Part shown: piece by piece, positions 47,862 to 60,366 of the stretch
Layout of the letters: each line of letters starts with the position of its first letter
Numbering within the stretch: position 1 is the stretch's first letter
Source of the DNA: Dichotomocladium elegans
Lineage: Eukaryota; Mucoromycota; Mucoromycetes; Mucorales; Lichtheimiaceae
Reading direction: 5' to 3'
DNA: 64,000 bases
NCBI GenBank assembly: GCA_025716815.1
Contig: JAIXMN010000018.1
Location: forward strand, 682,001-746,000
Position numbers and translations under genes: made by a program
Notes under the pieces: model-generated
Told to the model about the DNA's origin: nothing
The model's database searches: none
The model's input: only the letters and a program-made list of their open reading frames with translations

Positions 47862-49224
47862 TCAGTCTTCCTCCTCGTCATCGTCCTCAGCGTCAGCCAT
47901 ATCCTCATCTTCCGCTTCATCATTACGGCGCTCTGCCTCCTTCTTTTCTAGACGCGCCTTTCTGGCCGCCTCCTTCTCTTTGAATTTCTGTCTCTGCTCA
48001 GCTTCTTCTTCCCTAGTCTTACGGACTTCCATTTCGCGTTACCACATAGTCTTTCTAAAGTAAAATAATTCTCTTCTTTTTTTCACTTACTGTATTTATG
48101 ATACAAGACTTCACCGTTGCAAAGACCATTCTCGATCTTAAGCAAGTCGAGCGTCAACCTTGGTCCTATTTCATGCAGCCGAACGGCACGTTGCTGGTTC
48201 TTTCGGTTGTTGCGGCCAGGAAGATCCTGCGAAAGTGTGACCGTCGACTCGGGGCCATCTTCGACATCACTCTCGGACACAATGGCTTCCTTCATAACAT
48301 AATCCGAAATGTCTTCGTATTTACTCATATCTGGTAAGCTCATTTCAACGATGCGTTTGATTGATTTGGATACACCCGTCGCTTTGACACCAATACTGTA
48401 GTGTCGCATGTCGATTTTTCCCGTTTCCTCATTATAGTTGAATAGAAGGACACGCCGTGCTTTCGATAGTTGCATCTAGAGATAAGAACGACGTCAAGTC
48501 CATGTGATCTCGCGCCTCTTTCTCATAGAGAAACACAACCCAGCCTGCCAACACATACTGTCTGAACGTCAATTGAGGGGAACATATTTTGTAACATGGC
48601 CGACATCAGTTTGAATTGTTTGCCCTCCTGCTTGAAGTTGTTGAGGACCAAGAGTGGACTCGTCAGATAATCCGATTTATTTGTCCGTGGCGATTTCTGG
48701 AGGCGTAGGCAATCTTTGGTAAGTGAATACTCATCAACACGGAACGTCAGGGTCGGTCCGCGCGGAACTCGGGCGATACGGAGATTGGTGCTCTTTTCTG
48801 TCCGGCTGAAGATCATGAAATGGGTCACACCCAACTGAGGTGCTACCATCACAAAATCTTTGAGACGATTCGCTTTTCGTTCCTGCACACACACACATGC
48901 GAGTCAGTTAGTGGGAGACTTTGGATCCAAAGCATCGCCGCCGATCGACACTGATCGCTTTTGTAATTACCTTTAAATGGGTTGCCGTATATGGTTCCAT
49001 GACGCGACGCACATCTCGCACGAGAAAACTGACAGTGTTGCCCACCGCACCTGATTTCATCACAAAACTTTTCGGGACCTTATTGATCTCCTCCTCGGAC
49101 GGCTTGACATGAGTTCGGGTCTTTCTCTAAAAAAAAAAAGACCCAAATGGTGAAGGTCAGGTCAGTAATATAGTACGCGGCCATCAGATCGGCCATGACT
49201 CACTCTTCTTGCGCCTCTGCCCAT
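47862..49224 (-). CDS. SSF1: Brix-domain 60S assembly factor SSF1/Peter Pan
   Basis: Nucleolar factor for large-subunit maturation. Five exons (49224-49204, 49126-48971, 48882-48559, 48475-48091, 48025-47862) give 349 residues. Exon 1 is only MGRGARR. The Brix domain follows: KVPKSFVMKSGAVGNTVSFL, DFVMVAPQLGVTHFMIFSRT, RVPRGPTLTFRV, LLVLNNFKQEGKQFKLMSAM, RRVLLFNYNEETGKIDMRHY. A Ser/Asp/Glu segment and RLHEIGPRLTLDLLKIENGL come next; the last intron joins YHKY to IRKTREEEAEQRQKF. The tail is a charged helix followed by Asp/Glu repeats. The last acceptor was chosen at GGAAG because earlier AGs run into a stop. Confidence 0.93.
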
Positions 49225-49655
49225 TGTGTGTGTATGTGTGTGTGATAGTAAGACGAGTTTAGGATGTAAAGTAAAAAATGCTGCTGAAAGCGAAGCGAAA
49301 AAATAAAATCATGCCTAATTAGGTGACTGTCACTTTCCTTTTTGGGATTGCGTAAACCATATTTGTACGTCGTAGGGTCGGCGTCAAAACAGTGATGGAG
49401 CGCTTGGGAACCATCACCCCCTACAGTAGCTGAATGAGTATGCGATATGCATGGAATGAAAAGCTCTTGAAGAATATCTTCGATTGCATATCCGATTCAG
49501 AAGATGAAACAAAAGAGCAGGTTAGATTGCTTGATATTGAATGCAGCTTTGCTTTTCCCTCCTACCACCCCTCCTACTTGGACCCCGCAACATTTGCTCC
49601 CCCCAACAACCACGCTTCTTCTTCGCTCCGGTCTATCTCCTCTATACACAATCCA
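49225..49655. promoter_or_regulatory. Divergent promoter region of SSF1 and TPK
   Basis: 431 nt between two divergent start codons, with a GT repeat near 49226-49243 and a pyrimidine-rich tract before the TPK start. An in-frame ATG at 49434 would lengthen TPK by 74 low-complexity residues; I treat that stretch as 5' UTR. Confidence 0.5.
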
Positions 49656-50975
49656 ATGGCTTCGTTTAAGCTCATCACCCATTGGTGTCCATCCAACATT
49701 CTTGCTCCGGATTTCAAGGGCCGTCAATATTGTTTGATCCTCCTTAATCAGCCAATTATGGATCTCGATCAATTCAGGCTGCTCTGGGCGCATGGTAATA
49801 GATAGGAGGAGGGCAAGGTACCCTCTATCTGGACAGAGGGACGCGTGGTTCTCTGTTTTCGAATAGGCCCGTTAAAGACGCCCTCTCTTCTCCTCTTTCT
49901 CTATAACAGCTAGCGTCCGATACTGTGCTGATGGCGGTGCCAATAGACTCTATGATGCATTTGAGAACGACGAGAAGACGCGGGCCATGTTTGTTCATAC
50001 CATACTTTTATCAACACCCATGCATCATGTGATTTAATTTATGCCGGATGATAGGTACATTCCGGATGTGGTTGCGGGCGATCTGGACTCGTTGCGTCCC
50101 GACGTCCGTGCGTTCTACGAGCAAAAGGTACTTAGCATTCAGACCGCAGGCGAAGGATATATATATAAATCAACGTTGCTCGACGCGTTCATGGATTGGA
50201 TCTCTCATGAAACCTTCAGGGCGTATCCGTGCTAGGGTTTGATGAGCAAATGACGACCGACTTTGAGAAGTGCATCAACGTCTTGAAGGAGAGAGAGATC
50301 AAAATAGACCGAGTGGTAAGATGGGAAAGATAATAATGGAAATGCCCCCTCATTTTTTTCTGTTGTAGTATGATCTTGTGGTGACACCTACTCTGGGTGG
50401 TCGGTTTGACCAGGTCATCTCAAACATCAATGTGCTATACAAGATGCTGCCTGAAGTCGAGCGACGCGTACTCCTAGTGAGTAACGAAAATTTGACCGTG
50501 TTGCTGGACAAGGTAAAGCGCCCTATCTTCCGGACCACACGTGTGACCCAGTTATTCCGTCTTAAAAACCGATTATGATCCTAGGGAACCCATCATATCC
50601 ACTGCCAACCCGATTACGAAGGTAATATATAAAATACCATCGAGCCCATTCTCATCACGTGGGTGACCCTGGTGATACTAACATGATCCATCGATCTATA
50701 TTGATGATGAAGGGCCGACTTGCGGTATTATTCCTATCGGTGAACCTGCGACGATCACCACACAAGGTCTTGTATGGAATTTGGGTAAGGACAAGGAGTG
50801 ATTCGTGGATTGGGGAGGTGTTACTTGCAGACTAATGAAGTCGGTTGCAGATAAGCATAAGTGTTTCTTTGGCGGAATGGTGAGCACTTCCAACTCGTTA
50901 GACCAAGATCTTATTGTGATCGAGACGGATGCACCCGTCCTATGGACGGTTGAGATTAAACATGGTGCCAAATAA
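49656..50975 (+). CDS. THI80: Thiamine pyrophosphokinase
   Basis: Transfers pyrophosphate from ATP to thiamine to make the cofactor TPP. Eight exons (49656-49794, 49910-49988, 50055-50127, 50220-50315, 50369-50512, 50585-50621, 50713-50784, 50851-50975) give 254 residues. Seen: CLILLNQPIMDLDQFRLLWA, RYCADGGANRLYDAF, YIPDVVAGDLDSLRPDVRAF, QMTTDFEKCINVLKE, DLVVTPTLGGRFDQVISNIN, PTCGIIPIGEPATITTQGLV, and GGMVSTSNSL near the end. These are the substrate-binding motifs of the family. The start MASFKLITHW fits family length; a farther upstream ATG is possible. Confidence 0.93.
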
Positions 50976-51193
50976 AGATACTTTGGCTATAGACAATATG
51001 AAAAACGAAACAAGATCGTGTATGTCGGCTTAACCAGTATCTTCCACGCAAAAGTACAGAGATGGATGTGGCACCAGCCGCCATAAACGAATATCTCGGT
51101 TGTCGTGGATTTAAAAATAAAAAGCGTTCCCCCTCCCCAAGCTCTTCCACCGCTCTCCCCTATCTTTACCTTCACCCTTATACTCACTTCCGC

Positions 51194-53098
51194 ATGAGCC
51201 AAATACAAGCTGCTCATTCGCCCTCAAATGAACAATGTTGTTTACTTCGATCCAATATCGGCAAAACATATCAACCTCAAGCAGAGGACATTTTAAATGA
51301 TGAACTATTACTGGACCTGTTCCGAATTGTCAAACAAGTGTTGCGCAAGTGTCGCGATCCCGAGGACCTCGCGAAACTATTTTTCTGCGTCTCCTATGCC
51401 ATGGGGGACCAAGTTAAGTTCTGTAAACCATTGCATGGAGGGAGCATTATTTTTGAAGATCGTCGATTTGGGATAAGTGCGGTTCAGTTACCGAGCACAA
51501 GTAGCTGCTGTGAAGGTGTCAGCAGCACCAGCAGCGACAGGATTAATAGCAGTAATAGCGGTTCAGCATCCGATCCTCCTCATAAATGGCCAGATACAGC
51601 CTCGTTTTCCTCAACTTCATCCACCATTAGCCCTGCCTCACCACTCAAAAAAATATCCCAGTCCCAGAGCCCCCAAATGCCTCAAGCCCAGCAGCCAGCA
51701 GCAGCGACCCCAAACGCTTCTCACGGCAAGAACGACGATACCTCGACTAACCCATACACTGCTCGTCCCTACACCAATTTTCGCCCGCTTTACCCCGTTC
51801 GACCTAATGAACACACCAACCGAATTAACGATCAAGATCAAAGCAACAAATATTTCACTCATCTTGCTAGTAGGGGCGGCGGCGTCATCCTCAGCAACAG
51901 CAGCAGTAGCAGCAGCAGCAACGTTAGTTCGCTCGATATAGCATCATTTCCGGATCAAATGAACCAACACCGCGAATACGTCATGGAGCCAAAACAACGA
52001 GGTTATTATTACCAGGATGGGCGGATATCGCGCGAGCCTATACTACTGCAGCAATACGCAGAGCATGGGGTATTGACAGAAGAATCATTGCTGCGCAAGA
52101 GGAAGCGATCATTAGGCGAACAGCCTCTGAGTAACATGACGGTTCCATCTGTGACAAAGAAAAAGCATAAAATACCGCATCGTCACGGCGAATTCGAAGA
52201 TAGACGTAAGTTGGGTTCAATGGCGAGAAATAAGGTTCTTGTACGGTCTTTTGGGATTAAGAGCTTCCTGGTAGGGGACGACATCATCAGCCGCCTCCGA
52301 AGCATCACCATGACGGATCTCGAGCAAAAGGCTGACCTGCTGCCAACTGACTATTCACTTGCAATTGAATCTGTGCCAATACCGACAGGTGTATCTGAGT
52401 CCCTGACGGTTGACCAAGCGAGCAGTCTTCTTGAGCCATCGCTTCGAGTCCTCAGGGACTACACGAACATGAAACCACATCAAGACAATGGCCTGAACCA
52501 GAACGGGATCTATTACAACACAGACTACTTTCGGCTGTATCTGGCATTTGAACAATTTCAAAAAGTGTTTCAGGTACTGTTTCCGAGCCAGGTGGTCGAG
52601 TTGCCCCAATGGACTTCAGAGGGCTATGTCGACCCTGGCAATAATACGTCCTCATCACTCGATCGCGACCGGGACCGAGACCGAAATTCTAACATGAAGG
52701 CTTACCGAATCTGGATTGAGCCGTTACTAGCGGAAACTAACTGGGCGGCATTCCGACGCAACATTGTTGTTGGGGAACGGATGATGCAGCTGAGCAAGGT
52801 CATTGGGCAAGGTGTGTTGCTGATGACCAAGGAACTCAGTGGGTCAAAGCTCCATCTGACCTTCACAAACAACGAATGGGAGGAATTCATTACGGGCCTA
52901 TGTTCGGGGCGGTGGGATCAGACAATTCAGTGGGAGCATCAGCATCCGAGTAGAATTCATATCCCATCCAGAAGCGTCCTCGTAGCCGAGCTACGCACAA
53001 AGCTCCTGACACGCTTTTGGTTTTATCCAGATGGGCGAATTGTGCCTAGTGAGGAACGCAGAAAAATGCTTGCTTCCGAAGTCAGTGCATCATCATAA
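51194..53098 (+). CDS. Unrecognised large protein, 634 residues
   Basis: One uninterrupted exon. The start is taken as MSQIQAAHSP because upstream in-frame sequence looks like a pyrimidine-rich leader; an ATG at 51062 would add 44 residues. The N-terminal part (about 1-100) is globular, with LLLDLFRIVKQVLRKCRDPE. A long Ser/Pro/Gln/Asn-rich middle follows, and a basic patch TKKKHKIPHRHGE that could be a nuclear signal. The C-terminal 250 residues look folded (YYNTDYFRLYLAFEQFQKVF, YRIWIEPLLAETNWAAFRRN, TRFWFYPDGRIVP). No known domain is recognised. A nuclear regulatory role is only a guess from composition. Confidence 0.8.
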   Translation: MSQIQAAHSPSNEQCCLLRSNIGKTYQPQAEDILNDELLLDLFRIVKQVLRKCRDPEDLAKLFFCVSYAMGDQVKFCKPLHGGSIIFEDRRFGISAVQLPSTSSCCEGVSSTSSDRINSSNSGSASDPPHKWPDTASFSSTSSTISPASPLKKISQSQSPQMPQAQQPAAATPNASHGKNDDTSTNPYTARPYTNFRPLYPVRPNEHTNRINDQDQSNKYFTHLASRGGGVILSNSSSSSSSNVSSLDIASFPDQMNQHREYVMEPKQRGYYYQDGRISREPILLQQYAEHGVLTEESLLRKRKRSLGEQPLSNMTVPSVTKKKHKIPHRHGEFEDRRKLGSMARNKVLVRSFGIKSFLVGDDIISRLRSITMTDLEQKADLLPTDYSLAIESVPIPTGVSESLTVDQASSLLEPSLRVLRDYTNMKPHQDNGLNQNGIYYNTDYFRLYLAFEQFQKVFQVLFPSQVVELPQWTSEGYVDPGNNTSSSLDRDRDRDRNSNMKAYRIWIEPLLAETNWAAFRRNIVVGERMMQLSKVIGQGVLLMTKELSGSKLHLTFTNNEWEEFITGLCSGRWDQTIQWEHQHPSRIHIPSRSVLVAELRTKLLTRFWFYPDGRIVPSEERRKMLASEVSASS

Positions 53099-53540
53099 CG
53101 TTTTTTTTTTTCATTTCTTTTATTATTATTGATTTGACTAGGGGAAAAAAAGAAAAACATGTTTGGCTGGCCACGATATAGAGTGTGAGTAGTAGAAGAC
53201 ATACATACATACATACATAACATGTTTGATACAAGAGGGAAAAAGAAGAAGGCATGGACATGAAAATGGCGAATGAGAGACATCTAATATGTACATAAGA
53301 TTTGAATAGTAACTTATGCACCTTGTTTCGAAGAGTGTAAGAAGCATGCAAAAAAAAAAAGAAAAAGAAAATGGGTATTGCTATGTACACTAAGTGAGAT
53401 GAATGGAGAAAGAGAGAGAGAGAGGGAGGGAGAGAAGGGACGTGACTCGAGAGGAAAAAGAGTGACGGGATTTGTACAACATGAATAAAAAGAGAGATGG
53501 AGAGATACACGGAAAGAAGGAAATAACGAAAGAAAGAGGC
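53099..53540. repeat. Convergent 3' region with microsatellites
   Basis: Contains a tetranucleotide (ATAC)n run at about 53202-53219 and a GA run at 53407-53428. Minus-strand ORFs here are low-complexity shadows. Confidence 0.7.
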
Positions 53541-54173
53541 TTATTCAAGAAATAGAGATCGGAGCGGGGGAAGGGAAGGCCGCGATGGCAAAAACGCATT
53601 GACATGCTTCGTAGTATGGTTGTAGAGTGGGGGAAGATGGACAATAGGTGTTGGCAGTAAAGGTGGCAATAGTACGGGCGGAGGAAGCAATAAAGGATGA
53701 GGAATTGGCGGGGCCTGATGGTGGCCTAGAAGGAGAGGCGATGCCTCGGGAGTGTACAAGAATTCGCTTTCGGCTTCCGAGTAAGGCGAGGGATATCGAT
53801 TGTTATTGTTGCTGTTAGTCCTATCGTTTGCCAATGTCATACATTCCTCGCAGTCGCAACAGGAGGAAAAACAGCAGCAGCAATCATAGTGGCCATCGAG
53901 GTTCATTTCGTGGGATGGTGGCCAGCCACTGTTGCAGCGGTTGCGTTGGTGATGCTGCTTGTTGTAATGAGTCCGGGCATGGCGGGTGAGTTCGTCCGAT
54001 CGCGAGAATCGTTTTTCACAGCCAGGAAATGCACACATGTGCGGTTTTTCCCCGGTATGCGTTCGGATATGGCGTGTCTGGTGCTCAAGGCGGTAGAATG
54101 CTTTGGAGCATAGAGGACATTGGTATGGCCGAGGTGCGGAATGGTCACGGTGGTTACGTCGAGCGGCTGGCAT
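53541..54173 (-). CDS. creA: CreA/Mig1-type C2H2 carbon-catabolite repressor
   Basis: Nuclear repressor that binds GC-rich SYGGRG sites of carbon-source genes. Single exon, 210 residues. Two C2H2 fingers (about 17-69) match CreA closely: [20 protein letters not shown] with Cys19, Cys22, His35 and His39, then [20 protein letters not shown] with Cys47, Cys52, His65 and His69. The protein is about half the length of ascomycete CreA. After the fingers comes an odd cluster of eight Cys (98-111, [15 protein letters not shown]), an Asn run, and a Pro/Leu-rich tail. Upstream sequence is GA-rich. The DNA-binding class is certain; a CreA role is inferred. Confidence 0.9.
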   Translation of the reverse strand: MPAARRNHRDHSAPRPYQCPLCSKAFYRLEHQTRHIRTHTGEKPHMCAFPGCEKRFSRSDELTRHARTHYNKQHHQRNRCNSGWPPSHEMNLDGHYDCCCCFSSCCDCEECMTLANDRTNSNNNNRYPSPYSEAESEFLYTPEASPLLLGHHQAPPIPHPLLLPPPVLLPPLLPTPIVHLPPLYNHTTKHVNAFLPSRPSLPPLRSLFLE

Positions 54174-54249
54174 GATGATCAAAGAAATGGGCCGTGGGCA
54201 GGGCGACGGACGGACGGGCGGGCGATCACTCAGGGTGGCGACAGAGTTG

Positions 54250-54328
54250 GGCGAGAGAGAAAGAAAGAGAGAGAGAGAGAGAAAAGAGGAAGAGAAAAGA
54301 GTGAGAGAGCGAGAGAGCGAGAGATGGA
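54250..54328. repeat. GA-rich tract in the creA promoter
   Basis: Imperfect GA/GAAA repeats directly upstream of the creA-like start (a CT tract on the coding strand). Confidence 0.7.
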
Positions 54329-54329
54329 A

Positions 54330-56220
54330 ACGGTAATTATATTTATATACTGGTGAGAGTGTCTTTATGGCTTTTGTCAATGGAAAATAGGATTGTCTAT
54401 CTCTACATTTGCTTAACGGGACGAGAACCGATCTGTGCGATAACAGGATTTGCATGCTCCGGGGTGAGAGTGGGGGTGCAAGAGATAACGCCTGTGTGGG
54501 TTAGTGGGTTGAGGGGAGAGAGGGGATATTATGCAGATCATTTTGTTTATCTCGAATAAGACATACGCTTTCTTCTCTTCCCTTTTTCTGCTTATCTTGG
54601 TCCTCTTATTGCTCACCCTCCGTCCTTCTATTGTCCTATACTTCATTCTTCTCCTTGGTACCTGTCACTTAGTGGATCTAAAGGTACTTGCCCAGTAAAC
54701 CAAAAATTTCTTGGTTGATACTCAGATAGAATGAACATCGCTGGTGCCAGACGATAATGCTTATAGAAGACGAGATAACATAAAAAAAAAGGAGGAGCAT
54801 CGGAATGGAATCGGTTCAAGGTCATCACTTGATAAGAGGTAAGTGAACAGGGCACATTTACATTATTTTAACTACATCCGGTCTCGGCGGAATGCTCACG
54901 TATTCTTTCTCTACTACACGACATGCTCGCCCGATCCTTGAGCCAATTCGGATGGGTGGAAACAAGCTGCCGTTCTTGCTGTCTTTGGCACCAAAAAACC
55001 CGATGTGTAATAACCCGCATGTGCATACAGATACGCACGCATTTGAGGATTCCTGCTCTGTATACCCCATTATCAAACACGGAAATTACTGAACCTCGTA
55101 TCATAAAATACCAAAGATGGCAAGTCGATGCAATCTAGCCCTTCTTGTCATCTCTTTATCTCTCGACATCCCATGCACAGCAACCCTTGCCCCTTGCTTC
55201 CTTCCAAGAAAAAAAAAACTCTCCTATTTTTTTTTCTTGGGGGGGATGGGGGTGGGGAACAACCGCGGTTCTATAAGCGGCGCCAGAGCATTTTACCATT
55301 ATCAAAGAAACAAATATTTATATACACGTATAAGAGAGCAATGAAAAGAGAAGAAACAGAAAAGCGGATGGTTGCAGTGATAACATTGCCTGTCAGACAG
55401 CCTTTGTACATATGATTATGTGCAATTGTGCCACAGGGCGCTTTTTATTGAAGCTGTATACCATGCACTGGCAGCAACTCCAACTAGCCACAATATAAAC
55501 AACCGGACATTGGGCGGTGGATGCAATACCATCCTCGCACTACGTTGATCATTGATAAAACTGTTAAGGTTCGCTCGATTGAGTAATCCACCATGAATTG
55601 AGACTCCTCACTTCCCGCCCCTCCTCTTTTTCTGGCAATCCGGCTTGATCCGATCCTTGCTGAACCAATGAGTTCATTGCTTGTACACATGACTGATCAA
55701 CGCACGTTCTCATATATTTATTATGCGAGTGCCTAATTTCTATCATCATTCCCTCTATGCCCAGAATCACGCGTCTTTTTTAATTTCATCAGATGAAAGG
55801 AGCAAAAGCATCCACACACATAATAAAAACATAATTTGCGCATGGAATGCCCGTTTGTCAACAGAAAACATCAATCCCCCTTACTGTTTAACTTGCCCTG
55901 AGGGTAGCTAGGTGTGTGCCAGCGGTAACAATGGCGGAACAGGGAGGAAAGGAAGGATCAGGAGTTGTTGAGCATTGACGACGGATGCGACGGCGGAAGG
56001 GTTAGAGAAAGGAACAAGGAGAGACGGAGACGGACCAACGCAAACACCAGCGGCGGAAGCAGACGGAGGATGAGACGAAGACAGAGCACCTCGACGAAGC
56101 CATGGCGGTAGACCTGTGCGGGTGCAACCAAAGCGCGGTCCCACCCAGAATCCATATCCTCTCCTCTCGAGGCACTTGAGTTACGCTGATATCGCTATCT
56201 ACAGAGGATCCGGAATATTA
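54330..56220. other. Gene-poor stretch
   Basis: No gene named. At 55930-56210 a G/A-rich plus-strand segment has protein-like frames (for example RRSHGGRPVRVQPKRG) broken by stops, possibly a fragment flanking the DDE insertion. Confidence 0.4.
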
Positions 56221-56224
56221 GAAG

Positions 56225-57590
56225 ATTGGAGAACGGAACAAGGATAACCTATTGCCTTTTACTTTGCTCTTGACAATTGACCCAAATTGCTGAATCGGAT
56301 TGAGTTCAGACGAGTATGGTGGAAGATAAGCACATCGATATCCTCGAGACTCGATGTATTTAGAGATGCCCTCAGCCTTATGGATAGATTGCATTATCCA
56401 TTACCAAATAATGTCCCTTCATATGTTCATACTTATCCATCTCGTTCATTGAAGCCTCAACGAAGCTGAAGTAATGTCCAGTTACAATTGACCTCTTCTC
56501 TTTCTTTTTTTGGTTGGTGGCTGCGGGAGTCTCAAGCTACATTTAATGATGCATGATGCTGAGATTGCATCCAAGATCCTGGCTGTCTTTGGTATTGTGA
56601 CCACTGCAGGAGTCACTTTCTTGGACCATGGCATGCTGCGTTTCTTTTTAATATGGAATCCAGACTCACCAAGAACAAACTGCGTTTTTTTCACAGTCGA
56701 TGTCGGCCCTATACCATCTGCGTACCCAGTCGAGGCGCTTTGAATCCACGCAGCATTATTCCTGTCTACAGGCTAAAACCGAGCCATTTTCAATGGCAAA
56801 TTGCATTCGTTTTTCATAAATCGATGGACATCGTTTTAGGTACTTTGAGACTCTCAAAACTTCAGAGCAGTTGCTGCATCAGCTGCTCTAGGACAATGGA
56901 TGGATACATGTTAATGCATTCTAAAATAACGCTCTTATGCTCCTCATTGAGAATACGCGAACAACCACGGCTTTAGGTTTCTTAAAGGCGCTGTCAGGGT
57001 CTTCCTCGTACTGTGATGTCCATCGCTGGGCTGAACGAATATGGGTTCCTAGCTGTTCTTCAGCAGCGGGAGCACTCATGAACTTCTCAAACATCAGTTT
57101 GAAAATCTGCCTTGTCTCGGTCAGCGTACGCTGTGTACTTGCGCTTGAGAATCTGTGTGGTAGTAAGATCAAGGTTATCTTGCAAGATATGCTACGCAGA
57201 TATTCAGTGCGAGAACAAACGGATTGCAGAGAGTAAATTTCTTCATCAACAACATAGTCCATAGGTTCAGCACAGCCATGGTCATCAACAAAATGTCCTG
57301 CCCATCGTAGTAAAAAAAATAGATTGCTCGTTTCAGAACGTACTAGTGAATAAAAGAGAAAGGAGCCAAAAGGATGATTTTTTATAGAGATGGATTTGCC
57401 AAGCGACATCTTTCTGTGGATGCATGTAACATTTGATTTGTCATCATGCGCATTCTGGGCAAAACGCGATATTATTTTGTGATCCTGCAACTTCAGAACC
57501 GGCAGGGTTCGACTTTGATTTTGGAAAATAGTGCATGTTAGTACTTTATTTACATCGTTGCTGCTATGGCGCAGTTCTTTTCTAGGCATT
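56225..57590 (-). mobile_element. DDE transposon relic, copy D
   Basis: Most complete copy, on the minus strand. An open frame of 222 codons (57589-56921) covers the N-terminal region (SNVTCIHRKMSL, GHFVDDHGCAEPMDYVVDEE, QRWTSQYEEDPDSAF). It continues in broken frames: INMYPSIVLEQLMQQLL, then GESGFHIKKKRSMPWSKK where the family normally has an Asp before ESGF, then GHYLVMDNA with the second Asp, and LNPIQQFG where Glu is replaced by Gln. With two of three catalytic positions changed plus stops, it is inactive. Terminal repeats were not resolved. Confidence 0.82.
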
Positions 57591-60366
57591 TGGGATATCT
57601 AAATTTTTCCGCAGAAACGAGCCACATGATCTAACTAGTGAAAGTAACAAACAGAAGGGACAGTCATGTGTATTACACGAGAAGTAACATTGACATTCAT
57701 TCGTCAGATAAAAACATCAACCCCTTTTTTCCACACACATACATAATTTAGTTTACATTCAAGGGTTTCGAGGAACCCAGGGTTTTTTCTGGATAGTCCC
57801 AGTGATAAACCACGACAGAGTAGCATAGAAAATGCCAGCATACGAGCAAGAGAAGGAACAGATGGGCGTCCAGAAGCTCTCTCTCCCTTCCATGCCTCAT
57901 CGAGCACGGGTACCGCTGGTCCATCTGCAAAGAAGATCGGATGTTATGTTGCAATAAAACAAGTTATTATAGGGGCAAATTTCTCGACTGTCTAGCATTA
58001 TAGGCAATCATTCGAGATTTGACAATGCTGCACCATACTGTGATGTACCATATGATATCTTACTTTGGAATGCTTACATCTACTACGATAATCAGTATGA
58101 TGCTTATCGTCTGACAGACAAATGTTAACGGGGCCATTCTTTTAGCTTTTCAAAAGGAAGCCCTTTATAAAAAGCAGCCGATACTTATACAATAGAAGTC
58201 AATAGTCTCAACCAGTCCCTAGTGATGAGCAATTAAGCAGTCTTTTCAATGCCTTTAATTGGTGTTCTTTCCTCGCATCCTAGCGAGGGAAGATGTGTTA
58301 ACAGAAGGACGCGATGCTCACTCTATTTTGCAAGTGCCAGCAGCGCAGAGGATGAAAAAGAAAAGGGAGGTGTTGGTAGACCAATTTTTGGTGATGCATG
58401 CAGTAGGCCTTCGAGAGAGGTAAGGGTCTGGGTGTTTTTGCTACGTAGGATGGAAATAGTACTGTACCAAGGTCATTAAATGCCTACTTACAACGTTCTT
58501 GATTAGATTTCGTGAGAACCTCACTGAATATGCAGATGCTCTAAAAGTGCTATTATTCAACAATATCTAAGGATGGAAGAGGATCTAACTTTCGGGGATC
58601 TGACTTCCTCGACGACCATAAGGCAAGGGATGTTTCCTTTATGAGCTATCTCGGCACCGATCGTTGACATCACTGCTGTTTTGATTCACCCGGATCGTTG
58701 GCCTTACGGAAATAGATATTTATAAAAGTAATAGATATTTGAATGTCCAATCCATACGAATGATCCTGATTGTCGTTCTGGGCAAGTTTAGCGCAATTGT
58801 ACTGGTAAGAGAGGGTACAGCAATAGAACTGTTGTTTATTTTACTACTACTGTTTCTGATATTTATATGAATTACGAATTAATGATACTTGGAGTCGCAG
58901 GTGGTAAATTTTAATAAGGGATATACGGTTGAAGTATCTTCTATACTTTATTTTTCAAATAAAACATGTCGGCCTGAGTACAAAGCAGGGAACGTTTAGC
59001 GAATCAATGCGACATACTGTTCAGTTGAATAATCCAATGTGGTAAGACAAAGCTACCTTGGTCTCATGCATATGCCACAATTCTCTATGAGCACTTAGAA
59101 ATGGTGTATCGGTTGAAGGCTGATTTAACCGCCGCGCGTTATTGAGAGAAGAAACTGGCCTAGCTCGCTCGGGAACGGAATCTAAGTCCTTCACCGACAT
59201 CCGAAATTCAACATGATGATATGTGCTGTGCTGCATGATCCGGTAGGCGTACTCTATATAACATTGCTTATGTTTGTTGCAATGAAAATAATGGTAAATT
59301 CTCATTAGTGGCATTTTCTTGGCTAGGGAAACTAAATGAATTAACAAAATATACTGGATCGGATCGGTCGATGTACATTCTATACCTGTAGCTAATAGCA
59401 CGTTGTACGTGTATGATAGGCTCTCAGGGCATTCACAGCGGACTGTCCGAGGGCACGAAATAGATTTTGTCCTGCAGCGGACATTCTACAGACCGTTCAA
59501 AATAGAGTGCCCGCTGTGGATGTATGGAACCAAGAAGAACGTCCGTTACATCCCCACAAGCAAACACGCAAGGAGGTGTCCAGGAGAGAACCAGAAATTC
59601 TACGATATTCTACCGACTATATAACCATACCCGTTTTCCCTTTTTCTTCTCTTCATATTTTCCTCCACCTCCTGGGAGAATCACAGGTTCCGGAAGCCCG
59701 CCGTTGCAGTTCATGTAGCTTACCGGCACTACATATAATGCTATCTGTTTGACTATCACAACATTAGATCTGAAAGGCGGCCAGTGGTAAGCGTTTGTCT
59801 TCTTGCCAGGGAAAAAAGATACGATAACCATACCGTTTCATTAGTTTCTTGATTTTGATGATATATACCACTGCCAACCAGTATGTCACTCCTTCATTCC
59901 CTGCAAGTATTTCGGCAATGACGATTTGTGCGTACAAAATTTATAGCCATGGCTACTTGTTTACCAGGTCGGCTTGTTATTATTCTTCACGCATGATCGC
60001 GTTAGGCCCATCCTCTCACCCAGCATAAAAATCCTTATCTTTTTTATATATATCTGCATACTGACAGACTTCCATACTTCAAGCATGTGCGCTAGTCTTA
60101 TGATGCCCTTATTCGTACCAAGGCTATGGCTTTTTCTTCATTTACTATGAATAACTCCAATCCCTTTTCCTAAAGATCCTTGTACCTGTTGACGCTGTCT
60201 ACTTTTTGGGTTAATCAAAGGATTTTTCATATATTACATCTCCTTTCTACAGTGTCTTTTTTTTTTTCGACGAGCTATTCAGCCAATTGCATTTATTTTT
60301 GTTATAAGCAGGTAACTGAAGAGCCCATTTTTTCTTCATATATTTTTTTTTCTTCTTAATCGAAAC
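57591..60366. other. Long gene-poor stretch
   Basis: A 2.8 kb stretch. A 126-codon minus ORF (59401-59021) and a 45-codon hydrophobic ORF near 57765-57900 are the only notable frames; neither is recognised. Otherwise A+T-rich intergenic DNA. Confidence 0.45.

Noticed and set aside
49434..49655. Upstream ATG extending thiamine pyrophosphokinase
   Set aside because: The added 74 residues are pyrimidine-tract, low-complexity sequence and the family starts near MASFKLITHW. Kept as an alternative only.
51062..51193. Earlier ATG for the 634-residue protein
   Set aside because: The in-frame extension reads like a translated pyrimidine-rich leader.
57765..57900. 45-codon hydrophobic minus-strand ORF
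   Set aside because: A stop sits right before its ATG and nothing supports expression or homology; too short to call.
59021..59401. 126-codon minus-strand ORF
   Set aside because: No motif, no promoter-like context and no conserved start; left as part of a gene-poor stretch.
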